This document shows positions 25,701 to 37,961 of a DNA stretch of 64,000 nt, piece after piece; positions within the stretch are counted from its first letter, which is position 1; every line of letters starts with the position of its first letter. The position numbers and the translations under genes are program-made. Source of the stretch: Prochilodus magdalenae (Eukaryota > Chordata > Actinopteri > Characiformes > Prochilodontidae); assembly GCA_024036415.1 (NCBI GenBank), contig JAMWET010006979.1, positions 1,189,001-1,253,000 on the forward strand, read 5' to 3'. The notes under the pieces were generated by a model. It was not told the DNA's origin. It did not search any database and was given only the letters and a program-made list of their open reading frames with translations.

Positions 25701-28700
25701 TTACTGAGGGTCCATGCTCGAGGCTGCTACGATACCATGCTGCCGTAGCTGAGTTCTAAGCATCTGGTTTTTGGATTTCCACTCTTCCAGCTGTGTAAAG
25801 AAAAGAGAAACACATAAGAAGTGATTAAACAACAAGCAATGTTCAACATCTGAATTAAGATGAATGTAATTTAGTTAAATGTTTACATCTAAACAATTCT
25901 GGAAAAAAAAAAAAAAACATTGATTTTTAGGTCATAAAAAGAAGGAAAGGATAAAAGAATCCTTAAATACTATAAAATCCTTAAATACTGGCAATAAAAT
26001 AAATACAAGTTACTAGGCAGGTTAAAAGAGTGCAACAATGACAGTTCACAGACGGCCAAATATTAAGATCTATATATTTTTAATAATGCATGTAACTGGC
26101 CAGTGTTGTAAATTCTAATAATGTGCTTGGAAAACCTCATGATATTCTTAATAGGATATAGAGGTCTGTCTACCTCTCGTCTGAGCAGTTGGTTGTCCAT
26201 TCTCAGTCTCTCCAGCGTTTCCAGCTCCTCACCTAATCTAGCATTGCTTTGGCGCAGCTCCTGAATGTAGTCACAGGCCTTCGACAAGATCCCCCCTTTA
26301 CTCTAAGACAAACAGACAGAGAAATTTGGAAAGCTGAAACTTCACCAGCAGTGAACGAGAAAGCTGGACTTCCAGCATGCAAGTCCAGCTCTGAGGACAC
26401 AATGGCTCACCTGGCCATTTTTGGTGGAATCCATGGAGCAGTCGGGGATGGTTTTGGACAGCTGGACAATCCAGTTGTTGATTTTGTCTCTGCGTCTGCG
26501 TTCGACTAAAAGGATGAACAGCAAGCATTCACAGTTCGTGATTGATTAGCACAGTTATTTCACAGTTATTGATTTACACTGTACTGTCTAGGAACCAGTA
26601 TTTGGCCTACAATGTAAATAGGTTGATACTTTACAGCAGGACAACACTATATACATACTAAACATATTAAAATAAAGAGATATATTAAACAGCTTTCTTA
26701 GCTGAACTGAACACCTTTAAAGTGTTACTACAATAAACAAGTCTTTTTCTACCCTCTCATTATCTGATAAAATACACCTGGAGTCAAGTACCACCACAGC
26801 CATTTTTATCTGAATGTCTCAACTGCAGTATTTAAGCACCAGCTTTGTCTTACCTTCATTGTGCTGTGCTCTTCTCTTGTCATCTCTCGAAGTACGTGGA
26901 GGTTCTGTCTTACTATAGAATAATAAGAAACAGATGAATCAAAAATACCACACACACATACACACACACACACACACTTTTTCCAATGTGAATGAAGATA
27001 CTCACCTCTGCTGGGCTGTGCCTAATACATCCTGGGACGACATCATCACATAAAGTTGACCTGAAAATATTTATCAAAACACATTTGTCTATTTTTTCAA
27101 AGCAGACAGTAGTTCATCCTATTGTCAGTAGTTTCCCATAACCACCAATTCCATACAAAAAATAAATAAATAAAAAAAATTTACAATTATAGCGAGCAAA
27201 ACCAGTTACACTGTGCAAAACCTGTGGTGACATGAAATAGAACAGTAACAAAATGCCAAGTGCTACAATATTAAAATTATATTTCCTGTAAAAAGTGGGT
27301 TTTTTTCTTCTTTTTTTTTTTATAAAAAGTTATTTTGGTTTTTAATGCAGGGCAAATCAGCCCTTGACTGGCTGAGTCAGATGCGTTTATGTTAGGCAAA
27401 GGGGGAGTTGATTGAGGGCTGCTTAATACAACAACGGGTGTGGCTAACTTTACTGGAACACATTTGAACCAATGCGCCCAAAATTATGAAATACACATCT
27501 TATCATACTGGTCAACATATTCACATATCTAGAAATCGAATTTGAGTTTAAAAGCCACCTACAAATGTGACTTCAACATGATTGGAAAAGGCCTGATTTC
27601 ATGTGGCTTTCAGACATTCAGACAGCAGGAAATCTGTCCTGTTCAAATTGGGCCTGCTATAAAAATCTGACTGGTGCTGCCCATCTAAACAAGACCCCAA
27701 ACTAAACTCTGTAATATCAAGAACATCATGATATAGATCTATTAATTCACCATCACTCATTTGATACAGCTTTGCATTTGTTCCATTTTACAGACAGAAT
27801 GGCCACCAAATGCTCCTAAGCAAATAACCGGCTACCCTATGACTTCAGTATGCAAATGGTGCTACGGCTCACCGACCTGCCGGAGTGGGCTGAGTGAGCA
27901 GGGAATCAGCTGCATGGACACTGGTCACCATGGTAGCAGGGGTGGTGTCGGCAGCGATGGTTGCCGGATAGTAGTAGTGAGTCTCGGTAGCCTCTCCTTC
28001 TAATCCCTCAGCCTGAGAGAATACAGCCTGCGGATACACCACAACTCTCTGTCATCTCTCATCTCTTGAAGGCATAGTCATGAGACTTTTACAATTCCTA
28101 AAGTGGGACTTTGGCCTAAAATCAGGCTTACGTAATTTCCCTTTTACTCCATATGTAGTTAATCAGCCAAGGCATATGAGGTTCTCTTCTTAGTTTGGCA
28201 CTGGAGGTAGTTTACCGTATTGAACAGGTTAGGCTAATGTACTGTATTACACAGTTAATATAGTGATACAAGCTTCATATCATTTGTACATGCATTAGTC
28301 TACAGTGCTAGTTATTTAGATCAAACTCTCAGCTCCAGTGCAAAACAGCAGAAGCAAACTCTAAAGACCAACCTGTCCTGGATGATTGACAAGATTTATG
28401 ATTGAGAAAAATTGTGATAGCTGAGTTTATGATAAAGTACTGCTTTAGGTGAATAAGATGGAGCATGAGTCCAAAGCCTTAAAGAGCAGAACAAAGCTGC
28501 TCTAATACTGTGTTTACATTACGACAGTGGACAGACAACGGCAAAAAAAGATATTACATATGTTGAACACAGTAGCGATGGAAGGGTATCAGTGGCACAG
28601 AAAAACAGGACATGAATATTGAGGTATGCAAAACACTTTTTAGGGCCCTGCATATGGACAGAAATGTCAGTTATTCCAGTCATGCAATCACCATGGCAAC

Positions 28701-31700
28701 ATTTACATTGCTGTATGCGACTGTCAAACTGAGACAAACACAATTAGCTGGTACATTAACCATTAAACAACTAATTTAGATACCTGTGTTACATTTGGCG
28801 TTGCAGCTTGGGTGGCGGTGGGAAAGCCAGCAACCACACTAACGGCTGCAGCTCCATCTGCCTGGGCTTCCACTTGTCCATCAGCCACGTGGATCACCCG
28901 GTATGTCACCTGCAGCACAAGGGTCAATAGTTCTGTCACAATTATTACACAATTTCTGATTACATTAATTTGAGCTAACTGCAAGTTATTAAAAAAAAGG
29001 TGGCTAATCAGCTCAACAGACTTCATCACATTGAAGTTCAAGAAAGTAAAAGAAACTACCAGCTCAGTTAGAGGGCTGTCAGTTTTACAATCACAGTGTC
29101 TCCTGACCCAAGAGGCCAGAGCACATCGACTCGTTGTTCTTCAGTAACCACCAAAAAACGCAAATATTGGTTGTGGTGCCGTACGTGGGTATGATTGTTG
29201 AAAGTCACATCACGCTGCAGGACTTTCTGAATAGGGATATCCATCAACTGAAGTTCCCTTACTTCACATCGTGTACTCAAGCCCCACATGGCGCTGCAGA
29301 ATGGAATGCATCTCTACACAGTTCTAAAACGTTCTCCCGCCGTTAAGGCTTTTCTAGAATGTTCTCCCTTTACTAAAACTCTGTGCTAGAATGACCACCG
29401 CTCACATTGTTCTCAATCAGGGTTCATCAATCTTATCCATCAGTGTGGCTGTAGGTCTTCATTCCAGTCAAGCAGAAGCAAACATGATTATACTTGCCTA
29501 ATCAGTTGGTCTCAGCCCTAAAACAATTACGTTAGGTGCACTCCCACTTGGCAGGAATGAAAACCTGCTGCCACACTGCTCTGTTCTAAAATGTTCCAAA
29601 ATGATTGTGCACACTGTTTTTGCACACTGACCGTTTTACACGCCCTGTGCACTTTCGTTTTGGGTGCTGCACTCTAAACGCCAGCGAATTGGAGAAAGAA
29701 ATATAATGGAATAAAACGACTCATAATTATTATATAATTTGTTCTGTGCTGACCAATCTCAAAAGAAAGGCAGGCATTTAGTGACCGCTGCATACCTGAG
29801 TCTGTTTATATGCACTTAATAATGCAATCATAATCTGATTATTCAAACTGTCACATAAACAACATACTCTGATTTCTTAGATCCGGGTTAAGGCCAAGAA
29901 ATCTGATTATATAATCCGATAAAGAGAACTGGATTTATAGCTCAGTAATTGGATTTCTTGGCGCACATATACCCTTGTTTTGGAATATTCGGTCTGCGCA
30001 TGTGCACAAACAGACTGCGGCTTCAGAAATAAACAGAAATGATAGATTTCCTGATTTTTATAGACCCAGAGTTTCCTATTTATCTGATTACTCAAGCCCA
30101 TGTAAACATGTTGATTTGATTGCTGTTTAAATCTGATTGCCTGCAATTAACGGATTATGAAACACATTTAGTGTTAACATTCTGATTTCACAAATCTATT
30201 TTAGCATAACAAAACTGTAAGTAGTTGCAACCAGAACCACTGCACTTAATGATTGGTCACTTTCCAAACATGGATGACATGCGTTCAGAGCAAAAAGGTT
30301 CTATACAAGAAAACGTTCTATGACTAGCGAAAGAGGTGCTGGTTAATTAGTTAATAAGGTTTATAAAAAAAAAATAAAAAAAAATCAGCTACCATCATTT
30401 ATTATATTGGTGTCAGATGGGAAACACTGGATTTAGACTGCATACGTAATTTAAAGCAAATAGCAAAACAATGTTAATGGAATATACAGACACAGGACAC
30501 TAACACAAGTCAAATATATTAATAAATAATAACCAAACACACAAGCACAACGATACACAAAGGAAGCTAAACTGCTGGAACACTTTAATCGTACCTGCCC
30601 TGCCGTTCCCTCCGTTTTGAAAAGATACTTGATTGGCTGATCAGCTGAAAACGTAGCAGCTGACTGGATCGTTGCAATAGCAGCTGGATCGTCGGATGAG
30701 ACAACAGTGCCTTTCACAGAAAACCACACACAGGTTACAGTCTGTCAAACCAGTCAGTCGAGTCTGACAAGCCTTCAAAGGAAGTCTATTCTGCAGATAA
30801 CTTTCTACAGAAGTTCATGTATAGCAGGGTGGTAGGGAAAAACCTTGAGGCTAAGACAATTCAGAACACATTATCAGTAAATATGGATTACTTTAAATAA
30901 CCACTTGGTACTACAGGTATTATGCAGGATAGTATACAGTATACCTAGGACCGATTTAGTTTCTGCTAAATGAGCTGACAAAGCCTTTTCCCACAGAGTC
31001 TGAGCTACAAACATTAAATCTTTTGGAAAAGGTACACATTATTTAACATCTGAGCTCATGGGTGCAGATAGGGCAGTTTGTTTAGCAGTTTGAAGCTGGA
31101 GCTGAAGCTCTGTCTTAAACTCTACTGTGCAGGTAGAACAGAGAAGGTATGGTTAGCAGAGCTGATAATCAACTTCCAGATGTGATGAACACTAGAGAGC
31201 ACTCTTGAGTAAGCCCAGTATTAATGGGTTCCTAAGAAGCATTTCTGCAAATTCAGTTTGTAAATGAACCATCATTCGTATATAGAAAAAGAGCCAACAC
31301 TGCTGTTAAGGTGGAGGACTTCGTCACATAGATTCATTTATGTACGTGGCACACTGTCAAACCTGTCTGCACATTAATTCATGAAAGAATTCAGTTACCA
31401 CCACTTAAGTACAGAATAATGTTGAAGTAACAATATCTGAAAATATCAAACTAACTTAAATACTCAGTGTTGACTAATATTAAACATTTTTATTTTATTT
31501 AAATGTTTTTCATTTTCATTTAAATTGACTTTACATGCAAATTATTGGTTGTTTCAAGAAAAAAAAAAAAATAAATAAAAAAAAACTACAAGACTAACCT
31601 AATCTCCTAAGTTCGTACCGGCTATTTCTGCACTCTGGTCCAGAGTAGTACGTTAAATTGGATAAGACAATACTGTCGATGTGTAAACTTTAATGCCACA

Positions 31701-33056
31701 TAAATAGTGTAAATAGTACACTGTTCTAACAGACAGACTCTTGTAGATTTGTCATGGAAGATGTTGTGGAAGTTTTCCTTTGGCATCAAGCAGCAAAAAG
31801 GTGTAGTTAAATTGCATGCTCTGTAATTTGACTATTGCACATGAACACACTCCCTGAAAAGATGCTAAAACAGTGTATTGTGCAGCCATTAAAATTGGGG
31901 GCTGATAAAAATGGTCCCAACCCTCCAAAAATCTGCATGTTTTCAGAGAACTTGGTGGAGCATAAACTGCAATGTGCAGACTGAGCTTGCACTCACTTTT
32001 CTAGGATGCCTCTAAAGAACATCTTGCTGCCTGATAAAGGAAGCTTTTCGTTCTCTAAAACAGCCTACCTTCCTCAATGATAGGAACCTCCACTTCTGGA
32101 TCAGGACTCTTTTGCTGCCTGTGAAAAAAATAGTTGGAAAAAAATGTTACATAATTCCATGAAAAGCTTAAATAATCACTATTATTACATAAGGGTGCAA
32201 ATAAAAAGACAGAGAAGCAGCTAAAAGATAAAAACAGAGGCTAACATATGCAGCGCAGGTTAGACCACCAAAAACAATCCTGGCTGACAGGAAACGTCAT
32301 ATACAACAGAGCATTCAAACAAAAAGTTATGCAGAAAAGTTGCATTGAAAGTATAGTCATGCATAATAAGTATAATGACATAATCAGAGAACATTTTAAG
32401 AAAAAGCAATGTATGGACTGCAGATATGCAGGTTTGAATGTGAATGTATGCGCTGTGCCTCTGTTTTTGCATAGAGGCTACATCGTGATCCAGTCAATTC
32501 CAAGCAACGAGTCAGTCAAATATGAGACACCGGTCTGCAATACAGCTTCAGAGGAAAGCCCAGTGCCTTCACTCTTTCAATGGTGTCGTGTATAGCCAAC
32601 AGAGCTGAACATTTTCACCCAGATTAACTTAAAAAGCTTTACTAGATTGCTGCTAGGGTGGGCAATAATACTGTTGGGCAAATATCACTATAAAGAATAG
32701 TAATCAGATGAATATTTCACATTTAACTGATCACATGGTTCAAGGATTTTGCACTAAATGTTAATAAATGTCTTTTTCCCAGCTATTTTTAAAAGTGGCA
32801 GTACTGGTGCTACTACTGGTGCAACACAAAATACTGTGGCATGTATTATGAAGATGTTGTGATGTTGTATTTTTGCTATATCATCCACCACTTCCTGCAG
32901 ACCTGAAGATGGGAGGCCTTGATGCGAAACTGACTGGATCCCAACATAGACTCGGAGCAAAAGTGAAGTGACTCATGCAGCTGGATCTGATCATTCCACA
33001 GAGGACCTCTGCTTTGGTGGATCAGTTCCTGCACTTGGTGCAACTCACCCCTTCAT
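25701..33056 (-). CDS. usf1: USF1-type upstream stimulatory factor, complete
   Basis: bHLH-leucine-zipper transcription factor that binds CACGTG E-boxes as a dimer in the nucleus. Coding exons in order: 33049-33056, 32069-32118, 30595-30710, 28784-28909, 27877-28027, 27006-27060, 26854-26912, 26411-26505, 26174-26302, 25701-25790. They total 879 nt (292 aa plus stop) with consistent phases. The start MKGQQK and the internal IQSAATFS and YRVI match USF1. The USF-specific region QLYVMMSSQDVL (from 152) precedes the basic region 181-195, with the E-box contacts His186, Glu190 and Arg194. The helix-loop-helix includes KINNWIVQLSKTIPDCSM and GGILSKACDYIQELRQSN. A leucine zipper follows. The C-terminus (QHGIVAASSMDPQ) differs from mammalian USF1. 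The helix sequence PDCSM favours USF1 over USF2. The fish paralogue usf1l is a possible alternative name. Confidence 0.96.
32770..33048 (-). other. usf1: Start of USF1 intron 1 after the 8-nt coding exon
   Basis: Begins with donor GTGAGT at 33,048, directly after ATG-AAG-GG. The rest of the intron runs to 32,119 and shows no exon. Open frames on either strand here are not supported. Confidence 0.6.
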
Positions 33057-33780
33057 GGTGTCAAGTCAATCTTAAGGTCCTTCCCAAACTCCCAAGGGTT
33101 TTAATCACTCTTTCAGTTTACCAACAGTTGCCTAATGGTAAAGCACACTGTCATAATGTGTCCAGCATTCGGATACACGGTAAATGCACAGGCTACAATC
33201 AGTCAGCAGCCCTTAGTAAACCAGTCCTATGATTAAGGAGCTTTCTATGCCACAGAGGCTGAATTAGTTAAGCAGCCAGTAAAGTTTTACACCACTGTTT
33301 TCCAGCTTTAGTCCAGTAGTCTACCTGTCCTGCACAATTTCGTGGAGTCACGTCTTCAGATCAAACACCAGGTGGGTACAGCCCGAGTCTGTGGGTGGGC
33401 TAAAGGAGTTGTAAACACTACTGCAGTGAGCTGAACTAGCCTGCTGCTCTTCCTGTAATCTGTTCTCACAAGCTGCCTGGAAGGAGCCATTTCAACTCAT
33501 GGCCTATCTTGCATTGACTGAAATACTCTCATTCTGTCCAGACAACCCGAACAGAAAGTGCACTGAGCTTACAATAACTAACAGAAGCCTTCGAGAGTAT
33601 TAGCTTAGCAAGCTAACGTCTAAACAAACGCAAAGCAGGAGCAAACACACCTACAACAAAAGGATTGGAATTATATAAAACGCCTCAGGAGATGTTGGAT
33701 ATCATTGTAATCCATTCGCTTCGCCAAATGGTGCTTTCGTTAATTATTTATTTCGGAAAATTACCATAAAGTCTTTCCAA
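33057..33780 (-). other. usf1: USF1 5' UTR / upstream intron region
   Basis: Between the start codon and the promoter motifs. A minus-strand non-coding first exon probably lies at about 33,700-33,830 and is joined to the ATG exon, but I could not fix its splice sites. The ATG is preceded by TTGACTTGACACC. Confidence 0.4.
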
Positions 33781-34000
33781 GCAGTCATTCCGGAGATGGA
33801 GGGTTTTGCGCATGCGCTTTCATACAAACTACAAACATTACCCGTATGAGCCGCTAGAGGGCGCCCGCGGGTCAGCTTTTACTCATGCTGCGCCCTCCAA
33901 TTGTGGCGTCGGTTACTAGTATGGGAAGCCAAACTGTCCAAAAAACACGTACAGAAAAAGCGTTTTATCAAAAATAAACCCTTCTGGCAGGTGTTTACGG
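33781..34000 (-). promoter_or_regulatory. usf1: USF1 promoter with NRF1 and CTCF-like sites
   Basis: CpG-containing segment with the palindromic NRF1 consensus GCGCATGCGC at 33,808-33,817. At 33,851-33,864 is CCGCTAGAGGGCGC, which agrees with the CTCF core CCASYAGRKGGCRS except at the third base. Such NRF1-driven, TATA-less promoters are typical of housekeeping genes. Orientation is inferred from the USF1 coding exons. Confidence 0.6.
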
Positions 34001-34738
34001 CGTAAATTGCCTATCAAAGCATTAGCGCTTACCTTGTGATAGAAAAGAGAAGAGAAAAGGACTGCAGTTGCTAAGGCGAGCTATACTTTTTAAATAAATG
34101 AAGGAAAACTAAGTTTGATGCAAGTGGGCTCTAAAATTAGCTAGCTGACTAATGCTACGTTCGATTCGTGTCTGAACCGGGTCAGAAATACTGATTTAGT
34201 GAAAATACTGAACACAAGTTTGCAAGATGGGCATATCTGGTAGGCGTATTTACAAACAAACACCTGAACGTAAGGAAGTCATATTTACCTGTTAACCATC
34301 TGTTCTACACAACCTTACAATGAGCCCTTGAATGAAGCATAAAACCAGAGCCACTGGCAAAACTGCCTCTTTGCCAATACCCTAGATACAGGCTGTGAGT
34401 TTCTTGCTATGAAGCTACATTTTGTGTTGTCAGGTTTGTTGGTCAAACAAGGGCAGAAGAAACGAAGAGAACTGGCAAGATAGGAATGTACCTAGTTAAA
34501 GCAACGATACATAAAAACAGTTAACAATTGGAACATGAAGTTACCCCATAAAACCCTATGAAAACCATAGTTTATAGTGAGCACATCTGGAATGGGCCAG
34601 TTTGGGGTTTGCCAAAGGTTGCTCGATAGCTAACATTAGAGCCCAAGGGCATTAAACTTTGTATTTATTAATTTATTTAAAAATGGTAATTCATCTTATC
34701 AACTGCAGTCATTTCCTTAGCTCTTTCTCATCATAAGG

Positions 34739-35145
34739 AATCAGAATCAGAATCAGAAATACTTTATTGATCCCAGGGGGAAATTGCAGTTTTTACAGTA
34801 GCAACCATTTAGAATAAACAATAATAATTTACAACAAAAGAGAAATTTTGCAATATATACACATATATAAAGTCTTATAATACAATAAAAAAGATCAAAT
34901 AAAAAGTAAAGTGGCTGTGGCTATAATATAATAATAATAAGTACAGATATACTGTTAACAGCAGTAAGTGTTCAGTATCAGAAAAATTATTGCACATTTT
35001 ACTGTTATTACTGTACATGTGAATGGTGTCGTGCTCTAAGGGAGGAGTTATAAAGTCTGATAGCCACAGGTAGGAATGACCTCCTGTGACGTTCTGTAGT
35101 GCACTTTGGCTGAATGAGTCTTGCACTGAATGTGAAAGGGCTAGA
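34739..35145 (-). mobile_element. LINE 3' tail fragment
   Basis: Begins with CAGAATCAGAAATACTTTAT followed by TGATCCCAGGGGGAAATT, a 3' end seen on many fish non-LTR elements (orientation minus). It runs to GACCTCCTGTGACGTTCTGT and GTCTTGCACTGAA, also typical of the region upstream of that tail. No coding part remains. Confidence 0.65.
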
Positions 35146-36509
35146 AGCATAATTGATGCCTCTTTAATACCAACATAGTGCCAGTCCTCATGTCAAAACT
35201 GGTGCTGTTTCCAGGTGTAAGAGAGTTAAAAAGGCCATTTATTTGTGTCCCACTGACCACCGGGCAGACTGATGTTTGGACATGGGTAATCCTTGGTCTG
35301 GAAGCACATTTAGTGGGACAGGGTAGTGCTTGGAAGTCTTGGTCATGCTCTTTCAACCAGTGACGCATTGTCTTGCTGGCAGAGCCCATCTACCCCAGGG
35401 AACACAATGCATGTACAGCTGTGCTTGATCTGCAGAGATTCATACCCAAATCGGTTGAGAGTGTCTTCCACATGGATAAGTGGGCCCAGAGAACAGCAAA
35501 AATTGTGACTTCCTTCATGAATTACACACTGCTGCCGTCAAAAGTAGGAAGTGGTCATAATAATGTGACACAAGTATGCACGTTTCTATTATATATAAAT
35601 ATTTATTCCACATTTAATTAGACTGAATATTTATTATGTCATTCCTTTGTTTCTGAAGGTATGCGTTCGCTATATTTGTCAAACCTAATGTAGCTAATAC
35701 AGTAGATATGAGCCCCATACCAACAGATGAAATGCGTTTTTGTGGTATAAGTTGTGTAAGCTGTATACGGTCATTTGGTTATTAATATAGATTTTAAGAG
35801 TTATGTGAGTTGACCTAGGCTTACCATAATTAAACAAGCCAGTTAATGTTGCATTCTTCAGGTTATTTACTGGACCATTTACGGTAATATCATTGATGGT
35901 AATTCAATTGGTTATGTGGTTACATTTTTTACAATTTATGCAACATTTTACCATGAGGTGGAGCTAGAAAACGTTTCTTTTATTTTTAAAACGTCGTTTA
36001 TTTAAAGAATCAACATGAATGCTGTAAACTGGAAACATGTTGTGTGTAATTTATGTGATATGTTCACCTCTTTGAGGTCATAGTGTATGATAAAAATAAT
36101 GTATGATATAAAATCTCACTTTTGTCAAGCATAACAGACTATGAAAAATAATAGTCAGCAAGCAACACTGCAGTCAGCTGCTGAGCAGCAAGGAAAACTG
36201 AAACAAATGAAAACCAACAAATCTTGTTTTAAACATGGTGACTAGCTAAACCAAACCAGGACCAACTAGCTGCGCAGGATCAAAAGTCATAAGTAGCTGA
36301 ACATCGTGATCACATAGACCTGTAACTGTAATACAGTTAATGGTACCATTGTCTGAAGTTTGACCTGCAGTTCATCTTTGACATTGTGGACAAGGAGTTC
36401 CAGCTGTTTCTTTGAGCTCTGTTATGGCACCTGGTATGAGGTAAAATCATGAGTAAGTCTTTTCTAACTAATAGAAAAAACAGTTGAGAACAACAATTCA
36501 GAAAAAAAG

Positions 36510-36840
36510 CTAAATGTTACCAGGAACAATAAATAATAATAAACTTAAACGAGCACTTATTTATTGAGCTTCACAAAAAGTTTGGCGTTGGTCAGCCATA
36601 TTTGCAAACGGAACATGCTAGATGTCTCAGCATGGAGTTGTAATGGTTCCTTATAGCGAGTTGCCCTCAGTAGTGAAGTTCCACCAGGGGTTCCCCTCAC
36701 CTCTTGGTCTCTCAGAATATGAATGTCTTTCTGATATCTCTTTGTGAGTGAAGACTCACCACCTATATCTGATTTTTGGCAGAATAGATCTTGTCCCTCC
36801 GACTGCAATGCTCTTCCACACTCCACCTGTCACGCAGGTG
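36510..36840 (-). mobile_element. Tc1/mariner-type family A, copy 4 (fragment)
   Basis: On the minus strand the end reads AGGAACCATTACAACTCCAT, GCTGAGACATCTAGCATGTT, GCTCAATAAATAAG and TTATTGTTCCTGGTAACA. This parallels copies 1 and 2 (TTAGGAACTTCCATAACTTC and GCTCAATAAATATTGCCC). The 89-codon frame within it has no independent support. Confidence 0.6.
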
Positions 36841-37324
36841 TAATCAGTCTCCTTTAACATAACAACTACAAGACTCTGATCATTTCTATTTCATGTCAGA
36901 AGAAGATCGTCCTTTGTGACTATAGAACGTGCCTGATGTCCTGATGATGTCCAGACTCTACTTCATCCACATGCACCTTCCATTATACCATGTTTCTTTT
37001 ACAGAGCCTTCAGAATATTGCTGTTTACTTGGCCCCTTAAACTTGCAAAACTGACTTTGTCCTTCAGGTCATTCTTGCAGTATCTGTAGATATTGACAGA
37101 AAGATATACAGTATAGACATACTGCTCAGTATATACATACTGCTTGCACAGTAAGTGTAAACCTTGTGTACAGGGACACATACGTACTAATGAACCCTCA
37201 AAACTAATTTACTGTTTCGGAGTTCTGCCAATCTGAACATATTTCACCTTTTTTAAATATTTAAAACAAACCAATTAAACACAGAAGTGAAAAACACAAG
37301 TCATAAAATTGGACGATTTATAAC

Positions 37325-37330
37325 TTTATT
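37325..37330 (-). terminator. Polyadenylation signal of Thy-1-like gene A
   Basis: AATAAA on the minus strand, about 630 bp past the stop of the Thy-1-like gene, giving a plausible 3' UTR (about 37,310-37,961). Confidence 0.5.
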
Positions 37331-37961
37331 TGATACCACAAAAAGCATTAACAAAGTTTAAACAGCACACAAATGGTTACTATGATCTATCAATGGGTAA
37401 AACTTTACTGGTGGGGTGCTCTTTATAAGGCTACATGACACCTACATAAGCTGGTCATATTTCTAATTCACTACAAATCCCGTTTTTCATCCATGTTAGT
37501 TAAAGTAGCTATCATGACAGATAATGCCCATAGGACTAAGCATTTATAAACATTTATGTAGGATTTTGTCCATTATGTAGGTGTCATGTAGCCTTACGAA
37601 CAGTACCATGCATATCATCTTATAGTGATGCCATAATCACCTGAGTGCATCAACATGCTGCGAACAGTTAATGTTAATGCAAAGCAATAATGTTAAATAA
37701 TCCCATGACCACCATCACCACCACCATCATCAATACTGGATTCTCAGAAGTTAGAAGCTGCAGAAGTAGGAAAAAGATAATACACAGCAACAATATCAGA
37801 TAAATTATTCTGGTGATTTGAAATCACAGAGCACTTAGTGGTTGGCAGCAGTAAAGGAGCATTGTTTTTTCAGTGCAGTGCTGAAGTATTGGCTACAGTG
37901 GTACAGTAGAACTGCAGGCTAACGTGCAGGGCGCGGGTTCTTCTCTGAGCGTCCCCTTGGC

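Larger units (their letters stand above)
34001..37324. other. Intergenic region between USF1 and the first Thy-1-like gene
   Basis: No gene is supported. It holds a LINE 3' tail (34,739-35,145), an unclassified repeat-like stretch (35,150-35,560) and a family A transposon remnant (36,510-36,840). Confidence 0.6.

Noticed and set aside
36557..36826. 89-codon minus-strand frame followed by AATAAA, considered as a last exon
   Set aside because: Its sequence matches the end of the family A transposon copies, including the AATAAA-containing tail.
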